From contig MU119372.1 in assembly GCA_014904845.1 (NCBI GenBank), positions 55,035-119,034 of the forward strand: a DNA stretch of 64,000 nt. Reading direction: 5' to 3'. The notes below the pieces were generated by a model that saw only the letters and a list, made by a program, of their open reading frames with translations, was not told where the DNA came from and made no database searches. This document shows positions 48,983-60,911 of the stretch, piece by piece. The position numbers and the translations under genes are program-made. Position 1 is the stretch's first letter. The number at the start of each line of letters is the position of its first letter. The stretch comes from Acephala macrosclerotiorum. Lineage: Eukaryota; Ascomycota; Leotiomycetes; Helotiales; Mollisiaceae.

Positions 48983-51900
48983 ATGGATCCTCTTTCTGCT
49001 CTGTCACTTGCAAGCACAATCATCCAGCTCGTTGATTTTGGAAGCAAACTGCTTTCAAAGAGCGTACAGCTATACAAAGCCACCAATGGCACACTGAAAG
49101 CACACGAAGTACTCAACCTTGCTGTGGGGGACTTGAAATCGGTCGCGGTCAAGCTGCGACGGTCACCACACAGTCCTGGGAGAGCATACACGGCCACTTA
49201 CAGCAGATGAACAACGCCAGGAAGATGCATTCGAAAAACTATGCGACGAGGCGGCAGCGGTTGCTGAGGAATTTCTGAGTCGCCTCAAAGAACTGAAAGT
49301 CAGAGATGGAAAGCATCGAGGGTGGGAGTTTTTCAAGGCTGCTGTGAGAGCCGCATGGTCGCAGGACGAGATATACTCGTTGCAGAAAAGACTTTCAACG
49401 CTCAAGGAATCTTTGAATTCACGAGTCATACTTTCGATAGCGTAAATGACATTTTCTTAAGACATGCGGCTCCTAGACTGACATTCCTCAGACAGAATCT
49501 CAAGGCTGAGACGCTTCGACTATCAATTCGATTTGACTCTCTGGATGGGCAGACCCAAAAGGTACTTGTCGCTATCGTCGAAAGTCAGGATGACTTGTCC
49601 CATAGAATTGTCGACTCGGTTGCCAAAATGCTCCGTCGTCTAGAGGTTGTCAATCGCGATGAACGTCACAATACTCGACAAGCTATTGTTGACCTCCGTA
49701 ACGCCGTCCTATCTCGGCAGGACCCGGTCAATGTTATTACAGCCCAAGTTGAAATGCTTGATGTCTGCCAGGATGAAGAAAAGGACTTGCGCAGCTCTAT
49801 AGGCAGAAAGATACTGGAATCTTTATCATACCCTTGCATGACAGACAGGTATGAGGATATCCTCCAGGCTCATCCCAAGATCTTCGACTGGATATACTCG
49901 GACACAAAGACATGGCAGCTTCCTTGGAGCGACTTTAGGAAATGGCTGGCAGACGATGGAGGCCTATACTGGATCCATGGCAAAGTAGGATCTGGGAAGT
50001 CGACCTTGATGAAGTACATCGTCGATGACGACAGAACCAGAGGAGATCTCAGAACATGGAGTCAGAATACACCAACATAGGGAGAATGTTGTATTGCCAA
50101 ATGCTTCTTCTGGAACAGCGGAGCCACTATGCAGAAGAGCCAAAAAGGTCTCCTACGCTCGCTACTATTCCAAGTCCTTGGCAAATATCACGACCTCATC
50201 CATCTTATATTTCCTACTCGGTGGGCTGAACTGTATTCTGGAACATTGGATCTGGCGAAACAAATTGTTTTGGAACCATGGTCCCTCCAACAACTTTACC
50301 TGGCATTCGAGAGGCTGATTCAGCAGAAATAATATCCTTTAAATCTCTGCTTTTTTATCGATAGTCTAGACGAATTTAGTGGAGATACCGAAGAGTTTTG
50401 TATGCTTATCAAAAGATCGAGCGCAAACTCCGAGCATGCAAAATTCTGTGTGTCGAGTCGACCTTGGGTTGCATTTCATCGACATTTCGAAGCCACCCGA
50501 GTCTCAGATTGCAAGACCTCACTACAAACGACATTGACATATATGTCAACGATAAGTTTCGAGGTAACTCAGCTTTTCTGAGACTGGTAGCAAACAACGT
50601 GGACCTGGCTTCCTCGCTTACAAAGGAGATTGTGGAACGAGCACAAGGCGTCTTTCTCTGGGTCCGAGTAGTAGTCCGGCTACTTTTGCGGGGTTTGGAC
50701 AACAAGGATAACGTCTCTCAGCTTTGGTTGCGGCTCAGATCATTCCCCAGAGAGCTTTATTCCCTGTACGACTTGATCTTATCTCAGATTGAACCTATCT
50801 ATCTTGAGTGGATATCAAGAGCATTTCAGATCATGATTGTATCCCAACAGCTGTCCTCTGATCCTTTCAAGCGACTATCTAAACGCCCATTGGAACCAAA
50901 TGTGTCAGGTCATAAGGCAACTGAACAGCCAGGGACGAGCCCTTTGACATTGATTGAGTTCCTATTGTCCATGGAGGCAGATCATATTTCGAGCGAAATT
51001 AGTATAATGTTAGTGGCCCAACTACTATCGAGGTTTGATGATGCTCAATTCCACCTGATGACCAGATGTATAGGCCTTCTGGACGTTTCGGAGCAGAATA
51101 TCGAGGCATCAGTCCCCCATTCTACAGAATCCTTTAGATGCATCGAACCGCCAGAGATTTTGTGACAGACGATAAGAAGTGGTCGAAAATCCTGCTTGAC
51201 GAGACTCCGCTAGGCTTCTCAGCTCACTATGCACTAATGAGAGCTTGCATACTTACTAGTTGTGTGCTTAGTAGTCAAACTCTTGGAGGCCGACCTGGCC
51301 GATTCTCTACCTTATTGGGACCTTTCTCCAGAGCAACTTTTGCCTTGAATGCCTACATCTATGGATATCATGCCAATGGCGATGCAGCAACCCGTCAGCC
51401 ACGGATCGAACTGCTTACCGTTCTTATGGACGCGAAAATCGACATCAGATCCTTATCTTTCCAGCCGACCACAATTCTAGAACGGGCGGCTATGTATTGT
51501 CTTTCTGACTTCGTGGAGGATAAATTAGCTAGCGAGAAAGCATCCACTGCACAACGGACTGCAAGGCAGTTGCTGACCTATCTGTGCAGCTTTCATGTTA
51601 TCGCATCCCAAGAATTGCCATTGCCAACGGAGAAAATGGTCAAAGCTTTGCTTCAAATTAGTGGATTTCCGCGAGACTTGCTACTGGGGGGGGGGGCGAA
51701 AGCAGACAGTATGAGACCACCAGGAATCTCTGGGACAGTTGACCAATCTACGGAAAGCGTATCCATCAATCCACTCTCCATCTCTCCGCTTCTCGAGAAC
51801 CGTCTCTCCCTCATCGGGGTCTTTCTCAAAGCCGGTGTTGATCCCTTTCATAACCTGTCATTCATACCACTGGATTTCGTCCTGCAGAAGAAATTAGTAC

Positions 51901-52178
51901 AAGCGAGCGTTAAAAGTGCTCTCGGAAATGCTGCGACACCAGGAGCGGGCCTTTCCCGAATCTTGTGGGCCCTGCAAAGGACTTTTGAGTAAGAGGTTAT
52001 GCTTCATATAGCGAAGCTGCAAGAGTCCAGGAAGAAGAGAAAGCAGAGACCTGGGTCGACGACTGAGGTGATCGTCATCTCGGATGGTTTAGACGATGTG
52101 GATGGAGAAGTCCATTTCATTCGCCAGATCGGAAATCGAGGAAAGAGGGTCAAGAGAGAACCGTGTGGTTCAGTCTAG
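48983..52178 (+). pseudogene. NACHT/STAND (NLR-like) P-loop protein, pseudogene
   Basis: Fits one fungal STAND family end to end. The N-terminal helical domain is MDPLSALSLASTIIQLVDFG, then AFEKLCDEAAAVAEEFLSRL and SQDEIYSLQKRLSTLKESL. The NTPase is GLYWIHGKVGSGKSTLMKYI (P-loop), a Walker B region FFIDSLDEFSGDTEEF, and FCVSSRPWVAF (sensor block). Winged-helix and helical parts follow (PSLRLQDLTTNDIDIYVNDK, AQGVFLWVRVVVRLLLRGL, LHRTARDF-like). Breaks: frame changes at about 49150-49200, 49443 (with TAA), 50490 and 51135, and in-frame stops TAG 50078, TAA 50330 and TAA 51990. The last frame resumes to a TAG at 52176. Three stops are one C-to-T step from CAG or CAA, as RIP or plain deamination would give. 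Intact relatives act in non-self recognition and cell death. Confidence 0.88.
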
Positions 52179-52569
52179 CGTGGAAGACACCACTGACTGA
52201 AACCTGGCGGGGTATTCTCGCTTCCAGGCTGCACTAATCCGAACTCAGCAGTGACCATGCTCAAGTGGAAGGCTTCAGAGATGCTGGAAATGACAGAGCT
52301 CACGCTATGAGACGACGCTGGAGGCGATATCGACCATGATTCCTCTCGGACGGAGTTCATCATGATTACCATATATTGTGCCTCGATCAAGGACATCATG
52401 GTCACATGCTGCATGATGGAGAGACAAGCTTGAAAACTCAGTCAAGACAATGTACCCTCGAGATCAATCACGTCCTACTAGTACTGAGGCATTATGGTAG
52501 GTATCTAGAACGAGTCCAGTCTATGTGATTGGCGAACTCGATGTGCTTGTTGTACCTGGCTGTGAGAGG

Positions 52570-53211
52570 ATGCCGCAACTTCAAAGATGCATTCGAGGCG
52601 ATGGGAAGGGCGACATGGGTTACGCGCTATCACGTGTCGCACTAGCCACGATAGATATCGCTCCGCGACGTTCTCGCTTTCTTCTAGACATCTTCAAATT
52701 GATCAACATATATTTTGCGCCCTATGATCGCCTCCCCGTGTATCATCTCTTTAAGCGCCCTGGCAGTGAAATTTGGCGTGTGACGTCATCGGCGAACAGC
52801 CTGTTCCTCGTGTCAACTCGAAGCACGAGTTGTGCGAAATGGGGTTTGCATAAATATCGTATCGGACCTACCTGCCTTCGAAAACTAGAAGTTTATTCGG
52901 TATCCACTGATTGCAATGCGTTCAATGATTTGAAGTACAGAGAGAAGGCCTCTTTTCTTGTTATCGCATCGCCTAAGACCATTTCTATATTTTTCGGCAG
53001 CGAGAGCTCTGCAAGTCTTGCTATTTATCTCGCAGATTATGATACTTCGCACTTTTTCCGAAAGCAAGAACGGGAGTATAGTGTATTGGTCTTCGAAAAC
53101 GAGTCGCACGATTATCGTTCGTTGGATTGTACCCTGATGCTGTTTCGTATCGATCGCAAAAGACTGCTTGTTTCATTCCACGCGTGTTATTGGAGTCATC
53201 TTTTCAGATGA
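52570..53211 (+). CDS. Unknown ORF, 213 aa
   Basis: Open from MPQLQRCIRGDGKGDMGYAL to YWSHLFR. It is too long to be likely by chance, but has no recognisable domain. Aromatic and charged residues alternate (FLLDIFKLINIYFAPYDRLP, ASFLVIASPKTISIFFGSES). It lies just downstream of the NLR pseudogene on the same strand and could be a relic of another gene. Low-confidence gene call. Confidence 0.35.
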   Translation: MPQLQRCIRGDGKGDMGYALSRVALATIDIAPRRSRFLLDIFKLINIYFAPYDRLPVYHLFKRPGSEIWRVTSSANSLFLVSTRSTSCAKWGLHKYRIGPTCLRKLEVYSVSTDCNAFNDLKYREKASFLVIASPKTISIFFGSESSASLAIYLADYDTSHFFRKQEREYSVLVFENESHDYRSLDCTLMLFRIDRKRLLVSFHACYWSHLFR

Positions 53212-53819
53212 AAAGTCATCGAGCTCGTATCAAAGGTGCCCTCCCCTTTTACTCCAAGTGAGACGGCCGTCATTACCGTGGCGGTGGGGATTGGCAGTGT
53301 GGGAGATTTACTTCAAGGTTGCGCTCGGACTAGATCGCAGAAGCATGGTTTCGAAACGAAACAATCAGCCTCGCGAGACCCTTCCCTTGCGAGCCTATAT
53401 ACAATGTTTGCACACATATGGCGTTCCATTCCTCTTGGCATCTGGATCTGTGGCATCAATGATCGGTGACACGCTTTCTCCGCACACCTTGGCCTGCCAG
53501 ATCTGGTGATATTCTAAGCGAGTAAAGGTGTCAATCACGCTTAGCTGGAGAAGATCGCATCATCTTTCTGTTTCTGCGAAAATGAGATCATAGCAGGAAA
53601 CCTAGTGGATAAGCTGGTGCTGGCTTCAGGCCAAACAGACTTGAGAAATGCTCACTATATCGTTGCGAAGCTCCATCGCGAGCTGTGCTTTCCTTTTTCC
53701 TTTCTTCGGCCTCCTTTCAGCATATAGACATTTCTTCGAGCCCGGTGTTCGAATTATTGAATCAATCTTTCCTATGGTTACCACTTAGACTAACAGTTCC
53801 ACCCCGTCGCACCCGCACA
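53212..53819. other. Intergenic, no gene seen
   Basis: Upstream region of the secreted protein gene. Nothing recognisable. Confidence 0.45.
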
Positions 53820-54452
53820 ATGCAGCTCTCCAAGATCATCTGCCTGCTCTTCGCAAGCACCGCTCTCTCAGCCACGACCCCCACTCGGCGAACCTCCACC
53901 AGCGTACGAGCAACATCTACACCAGCAGTCAACGTAGCAGTTCCCAAGAAACTCTCGCCAGCGACTCCACCCACAATGGCAGATGTCAAGAACTCAATCA
54001 CAAACTGGGACACGAGCGTTAAAACCGTAAACGCCTACCTCAACGACCCTCAAAACAAAACAAAACTCCAATCCGCCATCGTCTTTGCAAAAGACGAGCC
54101 AGTTCAACTCGTAACTATGATGAAAGTCAGCGGCCTCTCTACCTCTGGCGTGAACTCTGGCAAGATCCTGATGGGGAATTTTCCTTCCATCATCGCGAAC
54201 CTCAATGCCGTCTCAGCCGGATCCATGTCTACAAACGACGCTACAGCAGCAGTGAATTTTAATCGATGCTGCACTGTCCTTCCAGCGATTGGGATGCTAT
54301 GGCAAGCAGCAGCGACAGCGACGAAGATGGAGGGAAATGTGGGCATGCCGATATTGGAGGACCAATGCTCTCAGATGAGTTGCTCGAGCGGGGTTTCTGG
54401 TGGTGCCGCCGCGGTGGCGGCAAATGGGAGCATCGCTGCGAATAGAATGTAA
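53820..54452 (+). CDS. Secreted protein of unknown function, 210 aa
   Basis: MQLSKIICLLFASTALSATT is a clear signal peptide, so I start at 53820 and not at the earlier Met. A Thr/Ser-rich segment follows, then a helical domain (TMADVKNSITNWDTSVKTVN, KTKLQSAIVFAKDEP, GNFPSIIANLNAVSAG). The family might be related to hydrophobic surface-binding (HsbA-like) proteins, which are secreted helical proteins of this size. I see no decisive motif. Four cysteines late in the chain (RCCTVL, QCSQMSC) suggest disulfides. The C-terminus is Ala/Gly-rich with SGVSGGAAAVAANGS, compatible with a GPI-anchor signal, though no strong hydrophobic tail is present. Single exon. Confidence 0.65.
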   Translation: MQLSKIICLLFASTALSATTPTRRTSTSVRATSTPAVNVAVPKKLSPATPPTMADVKNSITNWDTSVKTVNAYLNDPQNKTKLQSAIVFAKDEPVQLVTMMKVSGLSTSGVNSGKILMGNFPSIIANLNAVSAGSMSTNDATAAVNFNRCCTVLPAIGMLWQAAATATKMEGNVGMPILEDQCSQMSCSSGVSGGAAAVAANGSIAANRM

Positions 54453-54519
54453 GATATAGGAGTTGGGAGCGTTGTTATACGCACGCATAGATGGATCGAG
54501 AGATGCCATTGTATATACA

Positions 54520-55261
54520 TTTCAATTCACTGTCATTTCTGGCAGCATTCTTTGGTGTGGGAGGGTACTTGAGGGCTTAGGTAAATACCGCTTCATTCGA
54601 TGGATGTATAACGCGCCCTTTCAGTCAGAGAAGCCTTATTAAATGTCATATCCTGCAATTTCCCGAACCCTTTTCAACATTCACAACGGGTTTGATTCTG
54701 CCCCGCCGCTCTCTGCTGACTTATATCTGACACGTGACTTTGAAGCATGTTATCACAATTCTCCTTCGCAGTTCTCCAAGCTTCCTCTTTAGACTTCTGT
54801 GTCAAAGGCTTGTCGGGTTCGTTCCAGTTGACCATGGGTAAACCCCAGAATATTTAGCTCTCACGTGTTCATTCCACGATCTCACTGCCAAGAATGGCCA
54901 CCGTATTTTTGACGCGTCGACCCGCTATTCAGGGGTCGCCACCATGGACAACAAGTTGATCCCTTCTTCCCCATACACATCATCATTATTCATTTGCTTG
55001 CCCTTTTTGCTGCTTTGGCTTATCGCAATATTCTCGGTAGGGTTGTAAGATAGAAGGCGGCGATAAGCTCGAGAGAGCCGGAGACGCAGTGTTACTGGAA
55101 CTCTGCTTGCAAATTCTTAAGCGATTGGAAAAGGGGTACGTTTCTCAAGTGACATCTCAAGCTCAACTAATTAGTTACAGAAATGCTCAAAGTCGGTTCA
55201 CATTGTATCACGAGAACGGCCCCTCGCTTGCTGCAGGCTCCCGTCGTCTGAGCTCCTCATC
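54520..55261. other. Intergenic, no gene seen
   Basis: Between the secreted protein and the GT8 gene. Only short ORFs; CACGTG-containing segments occur but no gene. Confidence 0.45.
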
Positions 55262-56590
55262 ATGAGGCATGATAGACGACAGGATGAAGACCTTCCAGAC
55301 TTTTTACACAACTCCCCATTCTTTCTCCCCCCAGAAGACTTCGCTTCATCCTACCCGAAAGACATTCCTCAATCCCGTCCCACCCTCCGGCAGCTCCTGA
55401 GATCAAGACGAGTTCGCTATGCGATCTTCGTCGTTATCTTCCTCATCATGGTCCTCTTCCTCCGTCGTCGGACCCATGGCAAACACGTGCTGTCTCGCCT
55501 CACGGGCTCTATCCCATCATGTTACTTCACTCCTCCCATAATCCCAGACGAATACGAAATCTACCTTACCCAGGATGTCGATTGGTCACAATACGCATAC
55601 GCACTCTATGCAACGAACACGGAGTATCTTTGTAGCGCCGTGATGCTCTTCGAGAGTCTGTACAGGTCCGGAAGCCAAGCTGAGAGATTATTGATGTATC
55701 CCAACACGTATTCTTTGCAGGATACGGATGGGAGTATCGAGACCAGACTTCTACTGAAGGCTCAGGATGAGTATCACGTGAAGTTGGTCCCTGTGGAGAT
55801 TCAGCATGAGAATACCGCCTATTGTATCTTTCCCCTTCTTGCATTGTTTTGAGTTGATTGGATGAGAGCTGATGAGAGCAACAGATTACGGACCAAACTG
55901 GGCAGACTCTTACACCAAACTCCTCGCCTTCAACCAAACCCAATATTCCCGCCTCATAGTCCTCGACTCCGACTCCACCATCATTTCTCCTATGGACGAG
56001 CTATTCTTCCTGCCCCCTTCCCCAGCAATCATGCCAAAAGCCTACTGGCTCCCCGACCCCAAACTATCATCCCACATAATGGTTCTCACACCATCTCTCG
56101 ACTCATTCAAACTTGTTGAAAAAACGATCAAGAAAGCGAGATATGGAGTATACGACATGGAAATCATGAACTCCCTCTTTGGCTCCATATCCCCCTGCAT
56201 CACTCTCCCGCACCGCACCTACGCCCTCCTCACCGGCGAGTACCGATCCGGAAATCACGACATATTCTTAAATAATGTCGAAGGAGGCATGACAGAAGAT
56301 TGGAATCCAGATCTAGTGATCAACGATGCGAAATTCGTGCATTTTTCGGATCATCCGTTAGGGAAGCCGTGGGTGGTGAATGAGGGCGATACTTGGAAGG
56401 TGGCGCCGAAGTGTAGGCAGATTACGGGGTGGGAGGAGGAGTGTAGGGCGAGGGATATATGGCTGGATCTTTATACGGATTTTTGGGTTAGGAGGAAGGT
56501 GAGTTCCGTTTCATTTGGTGGTCGAGTGAGAGAGTGAGATGAGGGAATGGGAATACTGACGAGAGGTAGAGGGTTTGTGAATCTGTTTGA
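55262..56590 (+). CDS. GT8-type glycosyltransferase, type II membrane, 398 aa
   Basis: Three exons (55262-55823, 55885-56498, 56570-56590). A cytosolic N-terminus is followed by one membrane anchor, RYAIFVVIFLIMVLFL (about residues 52-67), with flanking Arg runs. The catalytic domain has ALYATNTEYLCSAVMLFESL, the metal/UDP-sugar DxD in RLIVLDSDSTIISPMDELFF, YDMEIMNSLFGS, and HFSDHPLGKPW near the end. This order fits the fungal GNT1-like N-acetylglucosaminyltransferases of family GT8, which act in the Golgi; sugar specificity is not readable. The last exon encodes only RVCESV. No defects seen. Confidence 0.88.
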
Positions 56591-56738
56591 GAGTTGGAAA
56601 GATTAAAGCTAAAATAGAATCGGATGGGAGAAAGGAGACTTAATATTCTTGATAGAAAAGATCCGTTGAAGAGAGAGACTTTGCGAATCATTATATTGGG
56701 TACGAGGGCAAGGCTGCGAAATATCGCGATCCCGGCTC

Positions 56739-57359
56739 TTATGCATAAGGGAAGGCTACGGTGACGCTTGATCCTCGGAGGGCATGAAGCGAGGCTGTTG
56801 AGTAGATCCTCTTATCAGCATATTTGCTTGGGCATATCTTCTCATCGCAAATTTGTTGAAGCTCTGAGATTGGTGGGCATGAGGCAAGGCTACTAACCGC
56901 CAATCTAGTACCGTCAGCCTTCCCCTCATGCCAATTTTGCATCTTTGGTCTCATCTTCGGCAGAAAAATCTTTGAATGCTGGTAACTGTAAGGCCCAATG
57001 AGCGCGGTTTTAAGGTAGCCAACTTTTTCCTTCGACACCTCCGCTTTTGCTTTTGTTTGCTGCTTTGGAACTTTGCTCAATATCATTTTTGCTCTTCTGC
57101 GCCTGAAATTTGCCAGACCTCTGGTTCTTGATTGTTCATATGCGCATTTTAGATTCTTTTGTAGTGGGCACATCTTTGATTGGAAAAGGCTGAAGCCTTT
57201 GGCCTCTATCCATTGCGGCCAATCCAGTGTTGCAACATGTATGCGATGTGCCAAGGTTTGCGACCAATAGCGGAACTCTTCATGCACCACTTTGATTGCA
57301 TGGTCGCACAACAGTTGTGGCTTGCTGACTCCACGTGTTTTCGCAGTTTTGGGGTTCAA
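56739..57359 (-). CDS. Unknown ORF, 206 aa, doubtful
   Basis: Open minus-strand frame MNPKTAKTRGVSKPQLLCDH onward. It is Lys- and Arg-rich, with no motif. Length argues against chance, but it could be antisense or relic sequence in the upstream region of the HET gene. No splice or signal evidence. Confidence 0.3.
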   Translation of the reverse strand: MNPKTAKTRGVSKPQLLCDHAIKVVHEEFRYWSQTLAHRIHVATLDWPQWIEAKGFSLFQSKMCPLQKNLKCAYEQSRTRGLANFRRRRAKMILSKVPKQQTKAKAEVSKEKVGYLKTALIGPYSYQHSKIFLPKMRPKMQNWHEGKADGTRLAVSSLASCPPISELQQICDEKICPSKYADKRIYSTASLHALRGSSVTVAFPYA

Positions 57360-57462
57360 CTCTGCCTGACTTCCTCAGAAGATGAGAGCCTTACTTTGAA
57401 CAAATCATTTTTGCATGCGAAAAACTTCTGTATGAAGGCTGGTCGAGCCTACATCAACGGTG

Positions 57463-60130
57463 ATGCGGGAATTTATCGAGAAAGTGTTTCGAGAAAGCGA
57501 TCGTGGGCCTTCCGACGATCGCTCGGGCCTAGAATATGTCAATAATTTCTCTTTCGAGATGGAAGGCATGGCGCCTATCAAATATGAAGGAAAGCAGATA
57601 AAACTCGAACCTGGCGAACTTATGGACGAAGGAGATACGATTTTTTGCGATAAGACACACCATGAACGAACTAGAAGGCATTGTATAGACTTGGTGGACG
57701 CGGTGAAAAGAGTGGGCGATGATCTTTTCCCCGCTCTTGACTCAATTTTCTCAAGATTAGTGGTCTTCGAGCTCAAGCCTGAACTCGAGGAGGCTGTTAT
57801 TGTGGAAAGAGCACGTGATTTACTTGCAAGAATGCCTGAGCGCCCTCTCTCTTTAGCTGAAATTGAACCTGGCTACTACTCAAGGTATTCTCTACCCCTA
57901 AGAGAAGTTACAGTGGAAAATTAAAGTTGAAAATGACAGCGATGGATGGAACAACCTATCAATTGTCAGCCACCCCAGCACGAACACTGTTCGTTTAGCG
58001 ATAGCAATAGCAGCTGATGGCTACTGGGGCCCTGAGCTACCACTCCGACCACAAAGTGCGATGTTCAAGGAAAATCTGGTCCCTGTTGAAAGAAATGGCT
58101 GGGATTCTCAACCTTTCCAAGACTACGTCACTGGGATCTCACAGCTGTTGGAAGAAGTAACACGGCTTCAGGAAGAATGCGTTGCTGCTTCCGATCGACG
58201 GTATTGGTTCATAGTGAAGTCTTTTTTGTGGACTTCTTTCCAACGCGGTACCCTGTTGCTTCTTTGGTAGGCTCTAATTGTCTTGGAAGGATCAAGTCTG
58301 ACATGGAATTTTCATAGGTTCATCTTGGATCGCCAATTGAAGTGGGGTTATACCTGGCAAATTAGTCTCTACCTACCAAGGGTAAAACTTGTTGCTCACA
58401 AGACCATTGAGGCAATCTTGGAAGACCTCGACGCTCCCCTGAAATCAAAGTACATGTGCAATTGGGCATACAAGAGCATCCGTGAAGGTCAGCTTACCAC
58501 CGCACTAGACATGAAGCTCTTTCATCATCGATTCAATACTCTATTCGCAGACTGGAAAGGTCGTTGCTTGCCTCGAGGAGAGTCGTGCGGTGGTAAATCA
58601 CCACTTGCTTGTCGAAGATTCGTTGGTGCGAAGATAAAGAACCTCGATCAGTCGGCGCACAATTTGCCATGCTCCGGTGGTTGTAAGAGGCTTCACTGGG
58701 ACGAACCTTCCTATCGCCGTGTAACCGGAGCCAGAGCAGTCTGTCTTGAGAATACAGATGAGACCTATTTGAGGTATCGAGAGACTTCGGAGAAGACTAT
58801 GGCTGTGTCCCATGTCTGGAGCCATGGGCAAGGTGGAAGACCGGAACGGATCCTCAACAATGGAAAGCCAGGTGGATTTAACAGTTGTCTCCACCAACGG
58901 TATGTAACGATCGCCAAGAGGTTCGGATGCGATTCGTATTGGATGGATACGCCTTGTATCCCGGAAGATCATAAATTAAGGAAGGAGTCTATCACAAAGA
59001 TCAACACCGTCTTCACCGAGAGCTGTATAACATTAATCTGTGACAGAGACATCATGGCGATTGATGTGTCGATATTGCAACCTCTCCTCGAGAACGAGCA
59101 TCTCCTGCCACCGGCCACGATAGAACTTTGTGAGTCCATCATAGCAACACTCCTCGTCTGCGACTGGAATATTAGAAGCTGGACCCTTCTCGAATCTATG
59201 CGCGGACGACAACATATCTATATTCTCTTCAAAAACGACATGGTACTCCGCCTCAAACCAATCATTGACCAAGTTTGCAAGCACGGCAGAATCGACATCG
59301 CAGTCCTCTTCCTGTCAAGCCAACACATGCTCCCATCAATCGAACACGAGCAAACGTTTCTCTACCCCTTCGGAGCCTTCGAAGAACAAGCAAGCCTCGG
59401 TTACATCGGCAAGGAATCCGCAGCTGCATTGCTGAGTAGGAGGCATGCTTCAAGGCCTGGCGACGATATTGTCATATGGAGTCTTTTGACATCTGACAAG
59501 CCGTATTATGACGCTGCTACTTGGTGGAAAAGCAATGGGAACTCGTTTCTTGGCAGGCCCACGAGGATGGGATTCTTGATCTCCAGTGTTCCGAGGATCA
59601 AGAATGTCGAGGGACTTAGCTGGGCTCCCAAACAGCCTGGAATTCATCTGCTCCCTTCAGAATTAGGAAAGCAGATCTATCAACCCCAGGAAGACCAACT
59701 TACCCACAGAGCATTTGTTAGGGATCAGGGTTTGCTAGGTGAATGGGGAGTGCACAAATTCGATGTGAACCTCCAAGCAACGAACGAAAGCAAGTCCTCT
59801 GTCATGCCAAAGACCCTTCGCAGCCTTCATGCTAGGTCTCGCTCCAGACTTGTACTTATTACTGCGAAAGGATGCAATAGACAAGGTTTCAGACACGTCT
59901 CAAGTCTTCTACTTACTCAACTGATCTCTGGGGGCTCTCCACAACACCGAAGGCTGAAGGTGTACCTTGCTAGATTTGGGTACATGCGGGGGATGTTACT
60001 ACAACCGCTGGAGTTCAGAGGCAGTGGCTTTAAAGAGACGGCTAGCAAGTATCGTGGATGTGATGGGTTTCTCTTTGGTGTTTGCGGGTCGCATGATGGA
60101 GAAACATGGCAATGGGTTGGAGTTTTGTGA
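57463..60130 (+). CDS. HET-domain protein, one apparent frameshift
   Basis: Begins MREFIEKVFRESDRGPSDDR. After about 150 residues the frame shifts near 57895-57910: SLPLRE runs to a stop, while the next frame continues KLQWKIKVENDSDGWNNLSI. I found no phase-compatible intron there, so one extra base is likely. A regular intron (58267-58317) then joins to a long exon. The HET core reads KTMAVSHVWSHGQGG, GCDSYWMDTPCIPEDHKLRK and SCITLICDRDIM, the cytosolic TIR-related fold of heterokaryon-incompatibility proteins. The rest, to VWQWVGVL-like end WQWVGVL at 60130, is a large helical region. HET proteins trigger cell death on non-self contact between hyphae. If the frameshift is real, the gene may be inactive. 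Confidence 0.78.
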
Positions 60131-60139
60131 ATGGAAACT

Positions 60140-60905
60140 CGGTGAAGAATTACCAGAATTTAGTGTTGAGGAGAATTGCATATCCTGAGGGCACCGGGGC
60201 AAGAGTTCAAGCCTTTGACCCTCCTTTCGGAGCGTTGCTGACTGATACATCACTAGCCGAACCCGATAATAAAAATTTATTGAGAAGGGAGAACATGACA
60301 TGCTAAAGTAAATATCTAGTGCAGACCCCATGCAATAGTCTCGACTCAGAAATCCAAGAACCGTTTTGCAACATTGAAAAAGACCAAAGGAGGCAAGGCA
60401 GATCTATAAACGACTCGGGTGACCGCTCGGGACACTGGCCATCAAGGCAATTGGCGGAGGCATCAGCAATGGCAATGGCAAAGGAAGCCCAGGTAAGAGC
60501 AACGGTAAGTTTGCGATTCCCTGGAGCAGCGGCGGCGAATTTTGCAAGTAGGACCCGCTTGCACCGTGATATATTGATGACTGGATCAAGCTTTTGTCGT
60601 TCTTCGACCCCTTTCTGGATAGTGTTGGTATATCGCTCGGTGACAAGGTTCATGCAATCGGCGGGATCACCAGCCCCTTCGTTGCCTACGGACAAGTGAG
60701 TTACACGTGGGATCTTGGCGTGGAAAAGAGTAGTTTCTTACCAACGAAGTCCAAACTAAAAGGAATATCAAAGAGGTTGTAGGTTCGTGTGTCGTCTACC
60801 TCGTTGACACCTAGGATGGGAAGATGCTTGACAGCTTGGCTAATCAGATGCGAGGTAATCGTGGAACCCGCCTGGCTGGTCTGAGAAAGACTAATTCAAT
60901 CGAAC
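60140..60905. other. Intergenic, doubtful ORFs only
   Basis: Overlapping frames of 126-130 codons on both strands between about 60303 and 60700, without recognisable domains. I do not call a gene. Confidence 0.4.
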
Positions 60906-60911
60906 GTTCCC

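Noticed and set aside
60303..60700. Opposed 126- and 130-codon ORFs
   Set aside because: Neither strand has a domain or a clear start; not enough to call a gene.
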